Source: an uncultured beta proteobacterium
GTDB taxonomy: Bacteria > Pseudomonadota > Gammaproteobacteria > Burkholderiales > Burkholderiaceae_A
Reading direction: 5' to 3'
DNA: 64,000 bases
Assembly (NCBI GenBank): GCA_902625535.1
Contig: CACOBT010000003.1
Span: forward strand, 1 to 64,000
Part shown: positions 47,152 to 57,827 of the stretch, piece by piece
Position numbering within the stretch: the stretch's first letter is position 1
Layout of the letters: the number at the start of each line of letters is the position of its first letter
Position numbers and translations under genes: made by a program
The notes under the pieces: model-generated
Database searches by the model: none
What the model was told of the DNA's origin: nothing
Seen by the model: the letters and a program-made list of their open reading frames with translations, nothing else

Positions 47152-48396
47152 TTTTTTATTTAACGTATTTAAAATAATCACTGAGTTAGAATTCAAATAA
47201 ACTCTCGCCACGCTAATCCAGGGTAAAACCCCACAAATAAGCAAACAAAATGACCAGTGTAGATAGACTAGAGAGAGTGGGACTAAAAGAATGGTGAGAA
47301 TAAGCTCTACAAAATTTATTTTAAACCCAGTTTTATAGCTTCGTTTAATCGTCTGTCCGTAACCAACTGTTGTCAAAACACCAAAAGCTGTTATACGGGA
47401 CAGAGTCATTAATATAAAAGGGAAAAGACTAACAAATGATATATCTGAAAATAAAAAAAACCACATTAAAATAGCAACCAGATTCCCTAAGGCAAATCCA
47501 TAAAATAATAATTTTGATGCCCATGCTGAAAGATTGGGAAGATTCTCAATAGAATTTTTTATCCAATCGTAAACATGACTTCCCCATGCCATTTGTAAGG
47601 CGGACACGTATAAAATTGAAACAGGCTCACACAATTTGATGCTAACACCTAAATAACCTCCGATCGTTTCCGGGGGAATCCATTTAAAGCTACTAAAAAC
47701 AATGGAATCAGCGGCATATCTGCACAACAAGGAAAATAAAAAAAAACTTCCGATGTTTAAAGCTTTTTTCAAAAATATTGTGTCGATAACTGAATTTCGA
47801 GGTATGCTGATGTTTAGATATAAAAAAATGCAAATAATACCGGTACTGATTCCACTCGATAGAAAGACACAAAGTAAAAAATCAAAGCTAAACAGTAGCA
47901 TACTCTCAAATACTATTAACGAAAGAAACGTCTGAATTATCGATAGCCTAGCTAACTGTTGAGCCCTCTGTCGAATTCTCATATCCGTTTGAAAAATTAC
48001 ATAGAGATTTGAAGTCAAGCAGAAGAGAGGCAATGAATAAAGCACAATTGTATTTTCCCAAAGATGGTAATAGTTCAATATGATAAACAGGAAGGCAATG
48101 AAAAATCCTGCTAATAGTCCTGTGGTCGAAAGAAGGAGTAATGATGATGTCAACGCTGGATACCTATTTTCAACCCCTTTGTCTGTTACTTCTTGCATAT
48201 AACCTGGTTTGATTCCGAGTTGACTCAAGCAGCAAACTAATATCCCAGATGAAGTAAGGACCGCCCATTCAATAAAATCTTTTGCGTTTAAAAAGTCAGG
48301 GGATCGAATAATAATCCAAAAATTTGATAAAAAAGCAGGAAAGGCAGCAATTGCAAAAAATTTCCAGGTTTCAAGAAAGGAATTTTGTGTTCTCAT
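47125..48396 (-). CDS. polytopic membrane protein, polysaccharide flippase-like
   Basis: 423 residues with about 12 hydrophobic helices evenly spread, few charged residues and no ATPase motif, the layout of the MOP superfamily (Wzx/MATE) of lipid-linked oligosaccharide flippases. Segments such as FFAIAAFPAFLSNFWIII, VLTSSGILVCCLSQLGI and the pore-region GGYLGVSIKLCEPVSILY fit that reading, but sequence signatures in this family are weak. No glycosyltransferase genes adjoin it. It starts 22 bases after the tesA-like gene on the same strand, so the two may be cotranscribed. Confidence 0.6.
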   Translation of the reverse strand: MRTQNSFLETWKFFAIAAFPAFLSNFWIIIRSPDFLNAKDFIEWAVLTSSGILVCCLSQLGIKPGYMQEVTDKGVENRYPALTSSLLLLSTTGLLAGFFIAFLFIILNYYHLWENTIVLYSLPLFCLTSNLYVIFQTDMRIRQRAQQLARLSIIQTFLSLIVFESMLLFSFDFLLCVFLSSGISTGIICIFLYLNISIPRNSVIDTIFLKKALNIGSFFLFSLLCRYAADSIVFSSFKWIPPETIGGYLGVSIKLCEPVSILYVSALQMAWGSHVYDWIKNSIENLPNLSAWASKLLFYGFALGNLVAILMWFFLFSDISFVSLFPFILMTLSRITAFGVLTTVGYGQTIKRSYKTGFKINFVELILTILLVPLSLVYLHWSFCLLICGVLPWISVARVYLNSNSVIILNTLNKKSDPTTDVF

Positions 48397-48418
48397 CTGG
48401 TAAAACCTTTCAAAAACA

Positions 48419-49051
48419 TTAGAAACTCAACAGCGTTTCCAATTCCTCCCAAATCGTTTCTAAGATAATTTTTTGCGCTTTTTCATTTGGATGGATTAGA
48501 TCTGATAGGAAAAAATCCTCGTTCAATTCAAAACCCTCAAGCATGAAAGGCACTATATTTGAGTCAGTTTTTGATGATAGCTTAATAAAAATTTCATGAA
48601 ATTGTTTTGTATACTGTGCTCCATAATTGGGAGGGATGCGCATACCGATTATCAGGCATTTCGCACCATAACTTTGTGACAACTTGACGATTTTTTCTAA
48701 ATTGGAATACATGCTATCAAGTGATAACCCACGTAAACCATCGTTTGCGCCCAATTCTAAAATTACAATTGTTGGTTTGATAGCTTCAAGGATTGTTTCT
48801 ATCCTCCTCAAACCACCGGCACTTGTTTCTCCTGATATACTTTTATTTATTACTCCTGCTACAATATTTCGTGATTTAATCCGGTTTTTGAGTAGGGTTA
48901 CCCAACCAGCTTTTTTTTCAATTCCATAAGAATTGGAGAGACTGTCGCCAAATACCAAAATTGTGTGCTTTGCAAATGAAGTTGAACAAAAAAGTACGGA
49001 AAGGACACTAATGAGTAGCTGGATAATTTTAGATTTTTGGAGTTTTAACAT
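48419..49051 (-). CDS. tesA: GDSL/SGNH esterase, TesA-type lysophospholipase
   Basis: All four SGNH blocks are present: FGDSLSNSYGI (nucleophile Ser), SGETSAGG (Gly), LELGANDGLRG (Asn) and SDLIHPNEKAQ (Asp-His). A signal peptide (IIQLLISVLSVLFCSTSFAK) directs it to the periplasm, as in TesA. ATG 49051 gives 210 residues; a TTG at 49066 would overlap the divergent ATPase gene. The tesA/ybbA divergent pair is an old, widely conserved arrangement and supports the naming. Confidence 0.86.
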   Translation of the reverse strand: MLKLQKSKIIQLLISVLSVLFCSTSFAKHTILVFGDSLSNSYGIEKKAGWVTLLKNRIKSRNIVAGVINKSISGETSAGGLRRIETILEAIKPTIVILELGANDGLRGLSLDSMYSNLEKIVKLSQSYGAKCLIIGMRIPPNYGAQYTKQFHEIFIKLSSKTDSNIVPFMLEGFELNEDFFLSDLIHPNEKAQKIILETIWEELETLLSF

Positions 49052-49056
49052 AAATT

Positions 49057-49743
49057 GTGGAATCAATAGTAAAAAACGACATAGCTCTTTCCGTGGACTG
49101 CGTTTCGAAGGTAGTTCAAAGTGGGTCAGAAGACCTCAAGATTTTACACGATATTTCGTTTAACTTAAAACACGGTAAGTCCATGGCAGTTGTAGGGCCT
49201 TCTGGTTGTGGTAAATCCACTTTGCTGAACATAATTGCAGGTTTGGATGTTCCAACGGAGGGGAGTGTTTTTTGGAATGGGGAGAATATTTCTGTTTTGA
49301 ATGAGGAAAATCGCGCCAATCTTCGAAATGGTAGATTAGGCTTTGTGTTTCAGGATTTTCATTTGATTGATCATTTAACAGTTCTAGAAAATGTGATGTT
49401 GCCACTGGAAATCACATTCGGAAGAGGCGCAAAAAAAATCGCTGAAAAACAGTTGGAGACCGTAGATTTGATTGACAGAACCAATCATATGCCAAAAACG
49501 CTATCAGGCGGAGAAAAACAACGTGTTGCTCTTGCGAGAGCTTTCTCCACAGAACCTCAATTTATATTTGCAGACGAGCCAACTGGGAGCCTAGATAATG
49601 CTAATGGAAAAGTTGTTGAAGATTTACTATTTAAATTGAACGAAACCAATAAAACAACATTGGTGATTGTCACACATGATAGGCTCCTTGCCGAGAGATG
49701 TAATAGCACTCTTAACCTCTTGGCGGGAAGGATGCATCTTTGA
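49057..49743 (+). CDS. ABC transporter ATP-binding protein, YbbA/LolD-like
   Basis: 228 residues: Walker A GPSGCGKST, Q-loop FVFQDFHLIDHLTVLENVML, signature LSGGEKQRVALARAF, Walker B FIFADEPTGSLD, His switch VTHD. The ENVMLPL and DEPTGSLD context is that of the MacB/LolD/YbbA group. Start is GTG 49057, only 5 bases from the tesA-like start on the opposite strand. In Escherichia coli ybbA is followed by the permease ybbP; here purL follows at once, so no permease partner is encoded nearby. Confidence 0.85.
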   Translation: MESIVKNDIALSVDCVSKVVQSGSEDLKILHDISFNLKHGKSMAVVGPSGCGKSTLLNIIAGLDVPTEGSVFWNGENISVLNEENRANLRNGRLGFVFQDFHLIDHLTVLENVMLPLEITFGRGAKKIAEKQLETVDLIDRTNHMPKTLSGGEKQRVALARAFSTEPQFIFADEPTGSLDNANGKVVEDLLFKLNETNKTTLVIVTHDRLLAERCNSTLNLLAGRMHL

Positions 49744-52700
49744 ATGAATACTTTTTTTTTAAAAGGGCGCGATTGTACCCCAAAAAATAACATAGAGGAA
49801 AAAATCCCTGGTAAAGAAAATTTACGTTATAAATTTATTGGGTCCTTTGAAATAATTGCATTTTACACTCGTCTTCATTATCAACATTTTTATGAAATAG
49901 GTAGAGAATCATTTTTCAAGCTATTTGATATTACGTGTGAGGAGATGTCCACAGGACCAGTCTCTGAAGGGAACGTTGGCAGCTCTTTTTTGTTCGTTTT
50001 ACCCAGAATGGGAACGGTTTCTCCGTGGGCAAGTAAGGCACAAAACATTTTAGATAATACCTATAAAGATGTTGTCGATCGGGTCGAATTGTGTCACATT
50101 TTTCTTTTTGTAATAAATGAACAGGCCGGGAGCACAAGTAAACAAAATATTTTGCTGTTGAAAGATTTTTTAATTCAACAAAAGTTTTTTGACCCTCTTT
50201 TAGAGGAACTATTTTTTAACGAACTCCCAATCGATATTTTTACTGGGAAAACTTGTCGAGAGACACAATTAATTGATAATAATGTTGTAGCAATTACGAG
50301 GCAAAATTCTAAAAAAGGGTTAGGGCTTACACCCGACGAGATAATCTATATTTCGGATTACTACACAACGAAAGGGAGAGGGATAAGCGATCTTGAATTA
50401 ATGATGTTTGCACAGGTGAACTCTGAACATTGCAGACACAAAATATTCAACTCTAATTTTCGTTTAAATGAAAAGACGGAAGAAACGCCTTTCCAGTTAA
50501 TAAAACAGACATTTAAAAATCATCCAGATGGAGTAAAGAGTGCATATCATGATAATGCTGCGGTTATTTCGGGTTTTGATGAAAAAAATTTTGTTACGTC
50601 CAAATTACAAAATTGGGGCTATAGATTGCGGGACGACAAATTAGATTTTACTTTCAAAGCGGAAACACATAATCACCCTACAGGAATTTCGCCATTTCCG
50701 GGGGCTGCAACTGGTGCAGGCGGAGAGATGAGAGATGAGGCAGCAACAGGACGAGGAGGGATGCCAATTGCTGGTTTTGTCGGTTTTACTATTTCAAAAT
50801 TGGATTTCGCTGATAGTTTTTCTGAGCACGGTCGTGCTACTGGTTTGGGTATCATGATCAACGGTCCCCTCGGCAGTTCAGAGTTTAACAATGAATTTGG
50901 AAGACCTACCGTAGGTGGATACTTTAGAGTCTTCGAAGAAAAACATCACGGTATTACCTGGGGATTTAGAAAGCCTATAATGTTAGCGGGCGGGGTTGGA
51001 CTCATTAGCTCGAATAATATAGAGAAACAAAAAATTGAGCATGGAGATTTATTGATTGTCCTCGGTGGCCCGGGATTTAAAATCGGCATCGGTGGTGGAG
51101 CGGCATCGTCCGTTTGTTCAGGACTAAACAACTACGATTTAGACTTTGAATCAGTTCAAAGAGGAAATCCGGAGATGCAGAGGAGAGTACAAGAGGTTAT
51201 AAATTCTTGCGCCATGTCAGGAGAAAATGCAAATTTAATTGTATCTATTCACGACGTAGGAGCAGGTGGTCTGTCTAACGCTATTCCAGAATTAGCACAT
51301 GAGGCCTCTCTAGGTGTTCGAGTTGACCTTGATTCAATACCGTCCTCAGATAACTCTATGAATCCATTAGAAATCTGGACTAACGAATCGCAAGAACGTT
51401 TTGTTTTAGCGATTAAAGGAAAAAGCTTACCTGAGCTAATAGAACTCTGTGATAGAGAAAAGACTCCTTACGCAGTTATCGGACAGTTTATTGAAAAACC
51501 GGATCTCATACTTGAGTCCCAGAAGTTTTCTAATATAAATATTTTTCCTATGGATGTATCTTTGGATTTTCTTTTAAATGTAAAAAATGATTCCGTAAGG
51601 AACTGCGTTGACCGGAAAATTTTTCTAGGCGAAGAAGATGATTCTCACAATATCGATTTAGCGCAGAGTATTACCGAGGTTTTAAAACATCCAACGGTTG
51701 CTTCAAAAAGCTTTTTAATCACCATAGGAGATCGTACGGTCGGTGGCCGTACTTGTCGCGATCAGATGGTAGGACCGTGGCAGACTCCTGTAGCGGATTG
51801 TTCTGTAGTGTTAACGTCTTTTTGGAGCAAAAAGGGCGTTGCGATGGCTTTGGGTGAGAGGCCGCCAGTGGCAGTTTTTGATGTTATTGCCTCTGTGCGA
51901 ATGTGTTTCGGAGAAGTAATTACGAATATCTTGTCGGCACCAGTTAGGAAAATTTCAGATATTAAATTGAGTGCTAACTGGATGGGAGCTATGGATGATG
52001 AATATAGTAATCATGACCTTTATTTAGCTGTAAGCGCGCTAAAGAATATTTGCGTTGAGTGTAACGTTAGCGTTCCGGTTGGTAAAGACTCTCTTTCTAT
52101 GAGTGCGATGAAATTGGAACATGGGAATTCCGAAAAAGTGGTATCACCGATATCATTGAACCTCTCTGGAATATGTAAGCTTACGGATACAGACAAAATA
52201 TGGACTCCCTGTTTGGATCGCGATTTAGACGACTCATGCTTAATATTCGTTGACCTTGCGGAAGGAAAAAAAAGAATGAGAGGCTCAATTTTTCAATCAG
52301 TATTTTCTATCTCCTCCGGTGCTTGTCCTAATGTTGATAGTTTAGAACCAATAAAAGCATTTTTGGAAGCATGTTCCGAGATTAGACTTTATGAGAAAAC
52401 AAACGATACAAAACTTATTTATGCCTACCATGATCGTTCTGATGGCGGGCTACTAGTTACTCTCTGTGAGATGTCATTTGCCGGTAGAGTGGGAATAACG
52501 GTTAATTTAGATCTTCTGACAATTGATAGTGTTGCTAAAGATTGGGGAGATTTTAAAATCAGAACTGATCAGGTCTCTGAGAGAAGGGATAGTATCACCC
52601 TTTCGACGTTATTCAATGAGGAACTTGGGGTAATTCTACAGACAAGTAAGACGAGGCGCTCTGAGTTATTTGATATATTTCGATCGTTTGGATTAGGGAA

Positions 52701-53787
52701 AAACGTCTACGAAGTGGGTGGCCTCAATAAGTCAGACGAAATAATCCTTTATAGAGATGCCAAATGTATTTTCAGGCAAGATAGAGAATATCTCCAGAAA
52801 ATTTGGTCTCGAAATTCCGTTGAACTAGCGAAAAATAGAGATAATGAAAACTGTGTGAAAGAGGAAATTAATAGTGTTAAAGACCTCACATCACCCGATG
52901 AGGTTATATCAACACGATTTAGAGAAAAGTCGTCAAATCTTTTTGCTCGTTTTCGGAAGCTCGAGTTGACTAGGGAAAAAATGGAACGGGGTCGTTCATC
53001 GTTAGGCAGGATGCCTAAAGTAGCAATTCTGAGAGAACAAGGGGTCAATGGTCACCGTGAGATGGCAGCAGCATTCTATCAGGTAGGATTCAATTGTGTC
53101 GATGTGCATATGCAAGACTTACTTTCCAAAGCTGTTGATTTATCTCATTTTGATGGGTTAGCTATAAGTGGTGGCTTTTCTTATGGAGACGTTCTTGGGG
53201 CAGGAAGAGGATGGGCGCAGGTTGTACTTGCAAATAACCTTTTAAGGGAATCGTTTTCTTCTTTTTTTTCTAACCCAGAAAAATTTGTTTTTGGGGTTTG
53301 CAATGGTTGTCAGTTCATAAGTGAGTTATCAGAAATATTACCGGGCGAAGATAGAGACTGGCCTAAATTTTCTCAGAATTTTTCAGGACGATTTGAGGCT
53401 CGTCAATCACTGGTCGAGATTCTTCCTGGTAATCCAATATATTTCAGGGGGTTAGAAAATCTTATACTTCCTGTAAGTGTCGCTCATGGATATGGTAAAG
53501 TTGAGGATTTTAATGGGACAGGAGGGACTGTGCGCTCGGCACTAAGATTTGTGGACTTGCAAGGTAGTCCGACGGAGTCTTACCCTTTTAATCCTAATGG
53601 ATCTGTCGCTGGGTTAACTGGATTTTCCTCAACTGATGGCAGGATTCTTATGATGATGCCTCACCCCGAAAGAAATTTTAGAGGAAATTTATTTTCGTGG
53701 AAGCCAAAAATTTGGAGTGGCGCAGGTGATTTTTCTCCGTGGGCACTAATTTTTGAAAATATTTATAGATGGATTAAGAACAAATGA
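49744..53787 (+). CDS. purL: phosphoribosylformylglycinamidine synthase (large single-chain type)
   Basis: Converts FGAR, ATP and glutamine to FGAM in purine synthesis. 1347 residues, the single-polypeptide gamma/beta-proteobacterial form: PurS-like N-terminus (1-180), two AIR-synthase-like halves ([50 protein letters not shown]), and a C-terminal glutaminase ([20 protein letters not shown]) with nucleophile Cys1186 (GVCNGCQF), His1307 and Glu1309 (PHPERNF). It starts at the base after the ATPase stop codon and overlaps the next gene by 4 bases. Confidence 0.97.
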   Translation: MNTFFLKGRDCTPKNNIEEKIPGKENLRYKFIGSFEIIAFYTRLHYQHFYEIGRESFFKLFDITCEEMSTGPVSEGNVGSSFLFVLPRMGTVSPWASKAQNILDNTYKDVVDRVELCHIFLFVINEQAGSTSKQNILLLKDFLIQQKFFDPLLEELFFNELPIDIFTGKTCRETQLIDNNVVAITRQNSKKGLGLTPDEIIYISDYYTTKGRGISDLELMMFAQVNSEHCRHKIFNSNFRLNEKTEETPFQLIKQTFKNHPDGVKSAYHDNAAVISGFDEKNFVTSKLQNWGYRLRDDKLDFTFKAETHNHPTGISPFPGAATGAGGEMRDEAATGRGGMPIAGFVGFTISKLDFADSFSEHGRATGLGIMINGPLGSSEFNNEFGRPTVGGYFRVFEEKHHGITWGFRKPIMLAGGVGLISSNNIEKQKIEHGDLLIVLGGPGFKIGIGGGAASSVCSGLNNYDLDFESVQRGNPEMQRRVQEVINSCAMSGENANLIVSIHDVGAGGLSNAIPELAHEASLGVRVDLDSIPSSDNSMNPLEIWTNESQERFVLAIKGKSLPELIELCDREKTPYAVIGQFIEKPDLILESQKFSNINIFPMDVSLDFLLNVKNDSVRNCVDRKIFLGEEDDSHNIDLAQSITEVLKHPTVASKSFLITIGDRTVGGRTCRDQMVGPWQTPVADCSVVLTSFWSKKGVAMALGERPPVAVFDVIASVRMCFGEVITNILSAPVRKISDIKLSANWMGAMDDEYSNHDLYLAVSALKNICVECNVSVPVGKDSLSMSAMKLEHGNSEKVVSPISLNLSGICKLTDTDKIWTPCLDRDLDDSCLIFVDLAEGKKRMRGSIFQSVFSISSGACPNVDSLEPIKAFLEACSEIRLYEKTNDTKLIYAYHDRSDGGLLVTLCEMSFAGRVGITVNLDLLTIDSVAKDWGDFKIRTDQVSERRDSITLSTLFNEELGVILQTSKTRRSELFDIFRSFGLGKNVYEVGGLNKSDEIILYRDAKCIFRQDREYLQKIWSRNSVELAKNRDNENCVKEEINSVKDLTSPDEVISTRFREKSSNLFARFRKLELTREKMERGRSSLGRMPKVAILREQGVNGHREMAAAFYQVGFNCVDVHMQDLLSKAVDLSHFDGLAISGGFSYGDVLGAGRGWAQVVLANNLLRESFSSFFSNPEKFVFGVCNGCQFISELSEILPGEDRDWPKFSQNFSGRFEARQSLVEILPGNPIYFRGLENLILPVSVAHGYGKVEDFNGTGGTVRSALRFVDLQGSPTESYPFNPNGSVAGLTGFSSTDGRILMMMPHPERNFRGNLFSWKPKIWSGAGDFSPWALIFENIYRWIKNK

Positions 53788-55406
53788 TTTCAACAGTAAA
53801 TTTAACAGTCCAATTCGGAGAGAAGCCACTATTTGAAAATGTCTCCATTAAATTTTCTGATGGTAACAGGTATGGTTTGATAGGGGCGAATGGTTGTGGG
53901 AAATCAACTTTCATGAAAATTCTAAGCGGTGAACAAGAAGCAACGTCAGGTGAAGTTAGTGTTGATAGCAACACGAGGCTGGGAAAACTTGGACAAGATC
54001 AGTTTGCTTACGAAGAGACAACTGTTTTAGATGTAGTAATGATGGGCCATGAGGAAATGTGGGCTGCAATGAAAGAGCGAGATACAATATACGCGAACGT
54101 TAATGCGACAAATGACGACTACATTCGGGCTGCGGATCTTGAGAGTAAGTATGCAGAATACGGCGGTTATTCCTCTGAGGCAAGGGCTGGGGAATTACTG
54201 ATTGGCGCGGGAATAGAATTGGATTTGCATAAAGGGCCAATGAGAAATGTTCCGCCAGGGTGGAAAGTTAGAGTATTACTTGCGCAAGCCTTGTTTTCGG
54301 ACCCAGATGTTTTGCTTCTAGATGAGCCAACTAATAATCTAGATATTGATACAATTAGGTGGCTTGAGGGCGTGCTGGATGGTAAAAATTGCACAATGAT
54401 TATAATTTCACACGACCGGCATTTTCTGAATTCTGTTTGTACACATATGGCCGATCTAGACTATGGAGAAATTAAAATTTATCCGGGCAATTACGATGAT
54501 TATATGCTCGCCTCATCAGAGGCTAGAGCAAGATTGATGGCTGAAAACACGAAGAGTAAAGAAAAGATATCTGAATTACAGGAATTTATAAGAAGATTTG
54601 CCGCAAACAAATCCAAGGCTAAACAGGCCACCTCAAGACGGAAACTGATTGATAAGCTACAAGCGGATGCAGTGTCTGTTCGTCCCTCCTCACGGCAAAA
54701 CCCATACATTAGATTCAATCAAAGCAAAAAGCTCTATCGTCAAGCGGTTCATCTACAGAGCTTAAGCAAAGCTTTCAACAAAGAAAAGGGAAATATTATC
54801 GAATCCTTTTCGGCTATAGTAGAGCCGGGAGAGAAGATTGCAATCATAGGTCCCAACGGAGCTGGGAAATCAACATTATTGAATCTGATTGTTGGACCTG
54901 ATAAAGGTGGGTTTAGAACGGATTCAGGAGTCTGCAAGTGGGCTGAAAATGCAGAATTAGGATATATGATGCAGGACGTTTATCCCGAATTTGAAACGGA
55001 AAAGTCCTTAAATGATTGGTTAGCACAATACGCTGGAGATGAGGATGACGATCAAGCTATCCGAGCTACCTTAGGAAAACTTCTTTTTTCGGGACGTAAT
55101 GTAGGTAAATCGACCTCTGTTATATCGGGTGGTGAGAAACACCGAATGTATTTTGGAAAATTGATGCTTTTGAAAGCGAATGTATTGTTGTTGGATGAAC
55201 CAACTAATCATCTTGACATGGAATCCATAGAATCTTTACAGTTGGCACTTGAGAAATTTGATGGAACAGTCTTAGTTGTATCTCATGATAGAGAGTTCGT
55301 AAATTCAATCGCAAAGAGAATCTGGATAATTGATATTGACCAAAATAAGATTCATGATTTTAGCGGAACTTATGATGAATATCTAGCAACGAAAGTAAAT
55401 TGTTAG
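53784..55406 (+). CDS. ABC-F family ATPase, YbiT-like
   Basis: 540 residues with two ABC ATPase domains and no membrane part, as in ribosome-associated ABC-F proteins. Domain 1: GANGCGKST, then the atypical signature [15 protein letters not shown] that marks the YbiT group, and [19 protein letters not shown]. The linker (about 250-320) is charged and helical. Domain 2: [38 protein letters not shown]. Role likely in translation on the ribosome; the exact substrate state is not known from sequence. Overlaps purL by 4 bases and moeA by 7. Confidence 0.9.
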   Translation: MISTVNLTVQFGEKPLFENVSIKFSDGNRYGLIGANGCGKSTFMKILSGEQEATSGEVSVDSNTRLGKLGQDQFAYEETTVLDVVMMGHEEMWAAMKERDTIYANVNATNDDYIRAADLESKYAEYGGYSSEARAGELLIGAGIELDLHKGPMRNVPPGWKVRVLLAQALFSDPDVLLLDEPTNNLDIDTIRWLEGVLDGKNCTMIIISHDRHFLNSVCTHMADLDYGEIKIYPGNYDDYMLASSEARARLMAENTKSKEKISELQEFIRRFAANKSKAKQATSRRKLIDKLQADAVSVRPSSRQNPYIRFNQSKKLYRQAVHLQSLSKAFNKEKGNIIESFSAIVEPGEKIAIIGPNGAGKSTLLNLIVGPDKGGFRTDSGVCKWAENAELGYMMQDVYPEFETEKSLNDWLAQYAGDEDDDQAIRATLGKLLFSGRNVGKSTSVISGGEKHRMYFGKLMLLKANVLLLDEPTNHLDMESIESLQLALEKFDGTVLVVSHDREFVNSIAKRIWIIDIDQNKIHDFSGTYDEYLATKVNC

Positions 55407-56719
55407 CCGTGAGTGATAATTATAAATCAATAGATCATATTATTTCATGCCTATCAGGTTATGACCCTAATTCAATATCAGTTAGCGAAGCTTTAAATAT
55501 AATTTTCGAATTAACAGAAAAATACAGTAAGGGTGTTTGTTCAGAAAACGTCTGTCTTAAGGATGCGCCGGGTAGGATTCTATACGATGATTTGATCTCG
55601 ACAATTGATGTGCCGGCACAGGATAACGCTGCCATGGATGGTTACGCATTCTCCTATGCGTCATTAAACGGGAATGATAAAACGACGCAGCTAAGAATTC
55701 GTGAAAGTATTACTGCAGGCGAACTTGTAACTAGAGAGATCCAGGAAGGGGATTGTGTAAGAATAATGACGGGCGCAAAGATGCCGAGGGAATGTGACAC
55801 TGTCATTCCCCAGGAATTTGTATCGATAGTTGACGGTGTAGCCTGTTTCAATTCAGACATTGTGAAACAAGGGGATAACCGTAGAAAGAGAGGTGAAGAT
55901 TTAAGACTCGGAAAATCTGCTTTGCGCCGCGGTAGACTTATAAGTTCTTCAGATGTAGGGTTAATTGCCTCGTTAGGTATATCCGATATCCAAGTTTTTA
56001 AAAAATTGTGCGTTGGTTATTTTTCTACTGGAAATGAACTTAGAAGTCCTGGGCAAAAATTGGATGAAGGTTGTATTTATGATAGCAACAGCTATACGAT
56101 ATCAGCGATGCTAGAACGATTACCTGTTAACGTATTAGATTTTGGCATTGTTGAAGATGACCCATTACTCTTAGAAAAGTCATTAAAAAATGCGGCTTCA
56201 AAGACTGACCTAATAGTGACAAGTGGAGGGGTCAGCGTTGGGGAGTCTGATTATACAAAACAGGTAATGAAGTCTATTGGGAACGTTGAATTTTGGAAAA
56301 TCGCTATGAGGCCTGGAAGACCAATGGCGGTCGGCACTATAGAAAAGTCTGACTCTCAGGATATTGGTCAAGCTATCTTATTCGGATTGCCGGGCAATCC
56401 GGTGGCTGTGATGGTGACATTTTTTATTTTTGTACTACCAGCGATCCAAAGAATGTGCGGCAATATAACATTTTCACATAATAAAATCCAATTACCTTTG
56501 CACACATCGGTAAAGAAAAAAAAAGGGCGTACTGAATTTAGGAGAGGAAATTTAATAAGATTGAACGATGAGATTTATGTTGAGCCTCAGAAAAATCAAG
56601 GGTCAGGTATACTCAGGTCTATGAGCGAGGCTGATTGTTTGATCATATTAGAGCATGATGCGGAAAATTATGAAGCAGGTGAAAACGTGGACGTTTTAAT
56701 TTTTGATGGGCTTCATTGA
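55400..56719 (+). CDS. moeA: molybdopterin molybdenumtransferase MoeA
   Basis: Inserts molybdenum into adenylated molybdopterin. Seen in order: [91 protein letters not shown] and [12 protein letters not shown]. 439 residues from TTG 55400; a GTG at 55409 is an alternative. No other molybdenum cofactor gene is in the window. It overlaps the ABC-F gene by 7 bases and ends before the mrp start. Confidence 0.93.
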   Translation: MLAVSDNYKSIDHIISCLSGYDPNSISVSEALNIIFELTEKYSKGVCSENVCLKDAPGRILYDDLISTIDVPAQDNAAMDGYAFSYASLNGNDKTTQLRIRESITAGELVTREIQEGDCVRIMTGAKMPRECDTVIPQEFVSIVDGVACFNSDIVKQGDNRRKRGEDLRLGKSALRRGRLISSSDVGLIASLGISDIQVFKKLCVGYFSTGNELRSPGQKLDEGCIYDSNSYTISAMLERLPVNVLDFGIVEDDPLLLEKSLKNAASKTDLIVTSGGVSVGESDYTKQVMKSIGNVEFWKIAMRPGRPMAVGTIEKSDSQDIGQAILFGLPGNPVAVMVTFFIFVLPAIQRMCGNITFSHNKIQLPLHTSVKKKKGRTEFRRGNLIRLNDEIYVEPQKNQGSGILRSMSEADCLIILEHDAENYEAGENVDVLIFDGLH

Positions 56720-56735
56720 ACTGGGAGATTGTAAA

Positions 56736-57827
56736 TTGAATATTAATTCGGAAAAAATTGAAGCGGCTTTTTCTGAAACAAGCTTTTTGAGTCAAATTGG
56801 CAAAGACCGCATTTTGAAAGAAATGATAACTGACGTCGATCAAGTTGGGGATGATTTAAGTTTTAAAATTAAATTTGGTTATCCTATAAAAAGTAAGGAG
56901 CAGAATATAAGAGAAAAAGTCGTTTCTCATTTGAGGCATTTGTTTAAATTAAAAAATGTTAAGGTGGTAATGGAAACAGATATAGTAGCTCACGCCATCG
57001 AAAAAGGAACCCAGTTGATACCTGGTGTAAAAAATATTATAGCGATAGCGTCTGGAAAAGGTGGAGTTGGTAAGTCAACTACAACGGTGAATTTAGCTTT
57101 ATCGTTGCATGCCGAGGGTGCGAAGGTGGGGATTTTGGATGGGGATATATATGGACCGAGTATTCCGGCTTTACTAGGGGTTTCTGGAAAACCTGAGTCT
57201 CCAGACGGTAAGACTATTCTTCCAATGATGGGTCATGGGGTGCAAACGAATAGCATAGGTTTTTTGATTCCTAAGGATGAAGCGATGGTCTGGAGGGGTC
57301 CGATGGTGACTCAGGCACTAGAACAATTATTACGGCAAACTGTGTGGGATAAATTAGACTATTTACTAATTGATCTTCCACCAGGGACTGGAGACATACA
57401 CCTTACTTTAGCGCAGAAAGTTCCCCTTACTGGTGCAGTGATCGTTACTACACCCCAGGAAATTGCTCTTTTGGACGCTAGAAAAGGTATCAAGATGTTT
57501 GAAAAAGTTTCAGTTCCAATACTAGGGATCATTGAGAATATGGCAACTTACGCTTGTCCCAGGTGTGGTAACGTTGAGGAGATCTTCGGTTCTGGGGGAG
57601 GACTAAAAACCGCGGAAAAATATAACACAAACTTTTTGGGTTCCTTGCCATTGATCACATGTATACGAGAAGATTCAGATAACGGGATTCCTTCCGTTGC
57701 CTCGGAAAGGAATCCTGCGGTTGTAAAGATTTACAAAGAAGTTTCTTCTGAACTAGCTCGAAATATAGCTATGCTTAAGAAAGACAGCTCGGCAAAGTTT
57801 CCTAAAATCGTCGTTAAGAATCACTAA
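56736..57827 (+). CDS. apbC: Mrp/ApbC-family Fe-S cluster carrier ATPase
   Basis: 363 residues from TTG 56736, chosen because GGGAG lies 8 bases upstream; ATG 56703, within moeA, would add 11 residues. An N-terminal MIP18/DUF59-like domain (about 1-90) precedes a deviant Walker A, SGKGGVGKSTTTVNLALSLH, then DGDIYGPSIPALLG, LLIDLPPGTGDIHLTL, and the CPRCG pair of cysteines that binds a bridging [4Fe-4S] cluster. It delivers clusters to apoproteins, which here could include complex I. Its stop overlaps that of the convergent mfd gene. Confidence 0.92.
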   Translation: MNINSEKIEAAFSETSFLSQIGKDRILKEMITDVDQVGDDLSFKIKFGYPIKSKEQNIREKVVSHLRHLFKLKNVKVVMETDIVAHAIEKGTQLIPGVKNIIAIASGKGGVGKSTTTVNLALSLHAEGAKVGILDGDIYGPSIPALLGVSGKPESPDGKTILPMMGHGVQTNSIGFLIPKDEAMVWRGPMVTQALEQLLRQTVWDKLDYLLIDLPPGTGDIHLTLAQKVPLTGAVIVTTPQEIALLDARKGIKMFEKVSVPILGIIENMATYACPRCGNVEEIFGSGGGLKTAEKYNTNFLGSLPLITCIREDSDNGIPSVASERNPAVVKIYKEVSSELARNIAMLKKDSSAKFPKIVVKNH

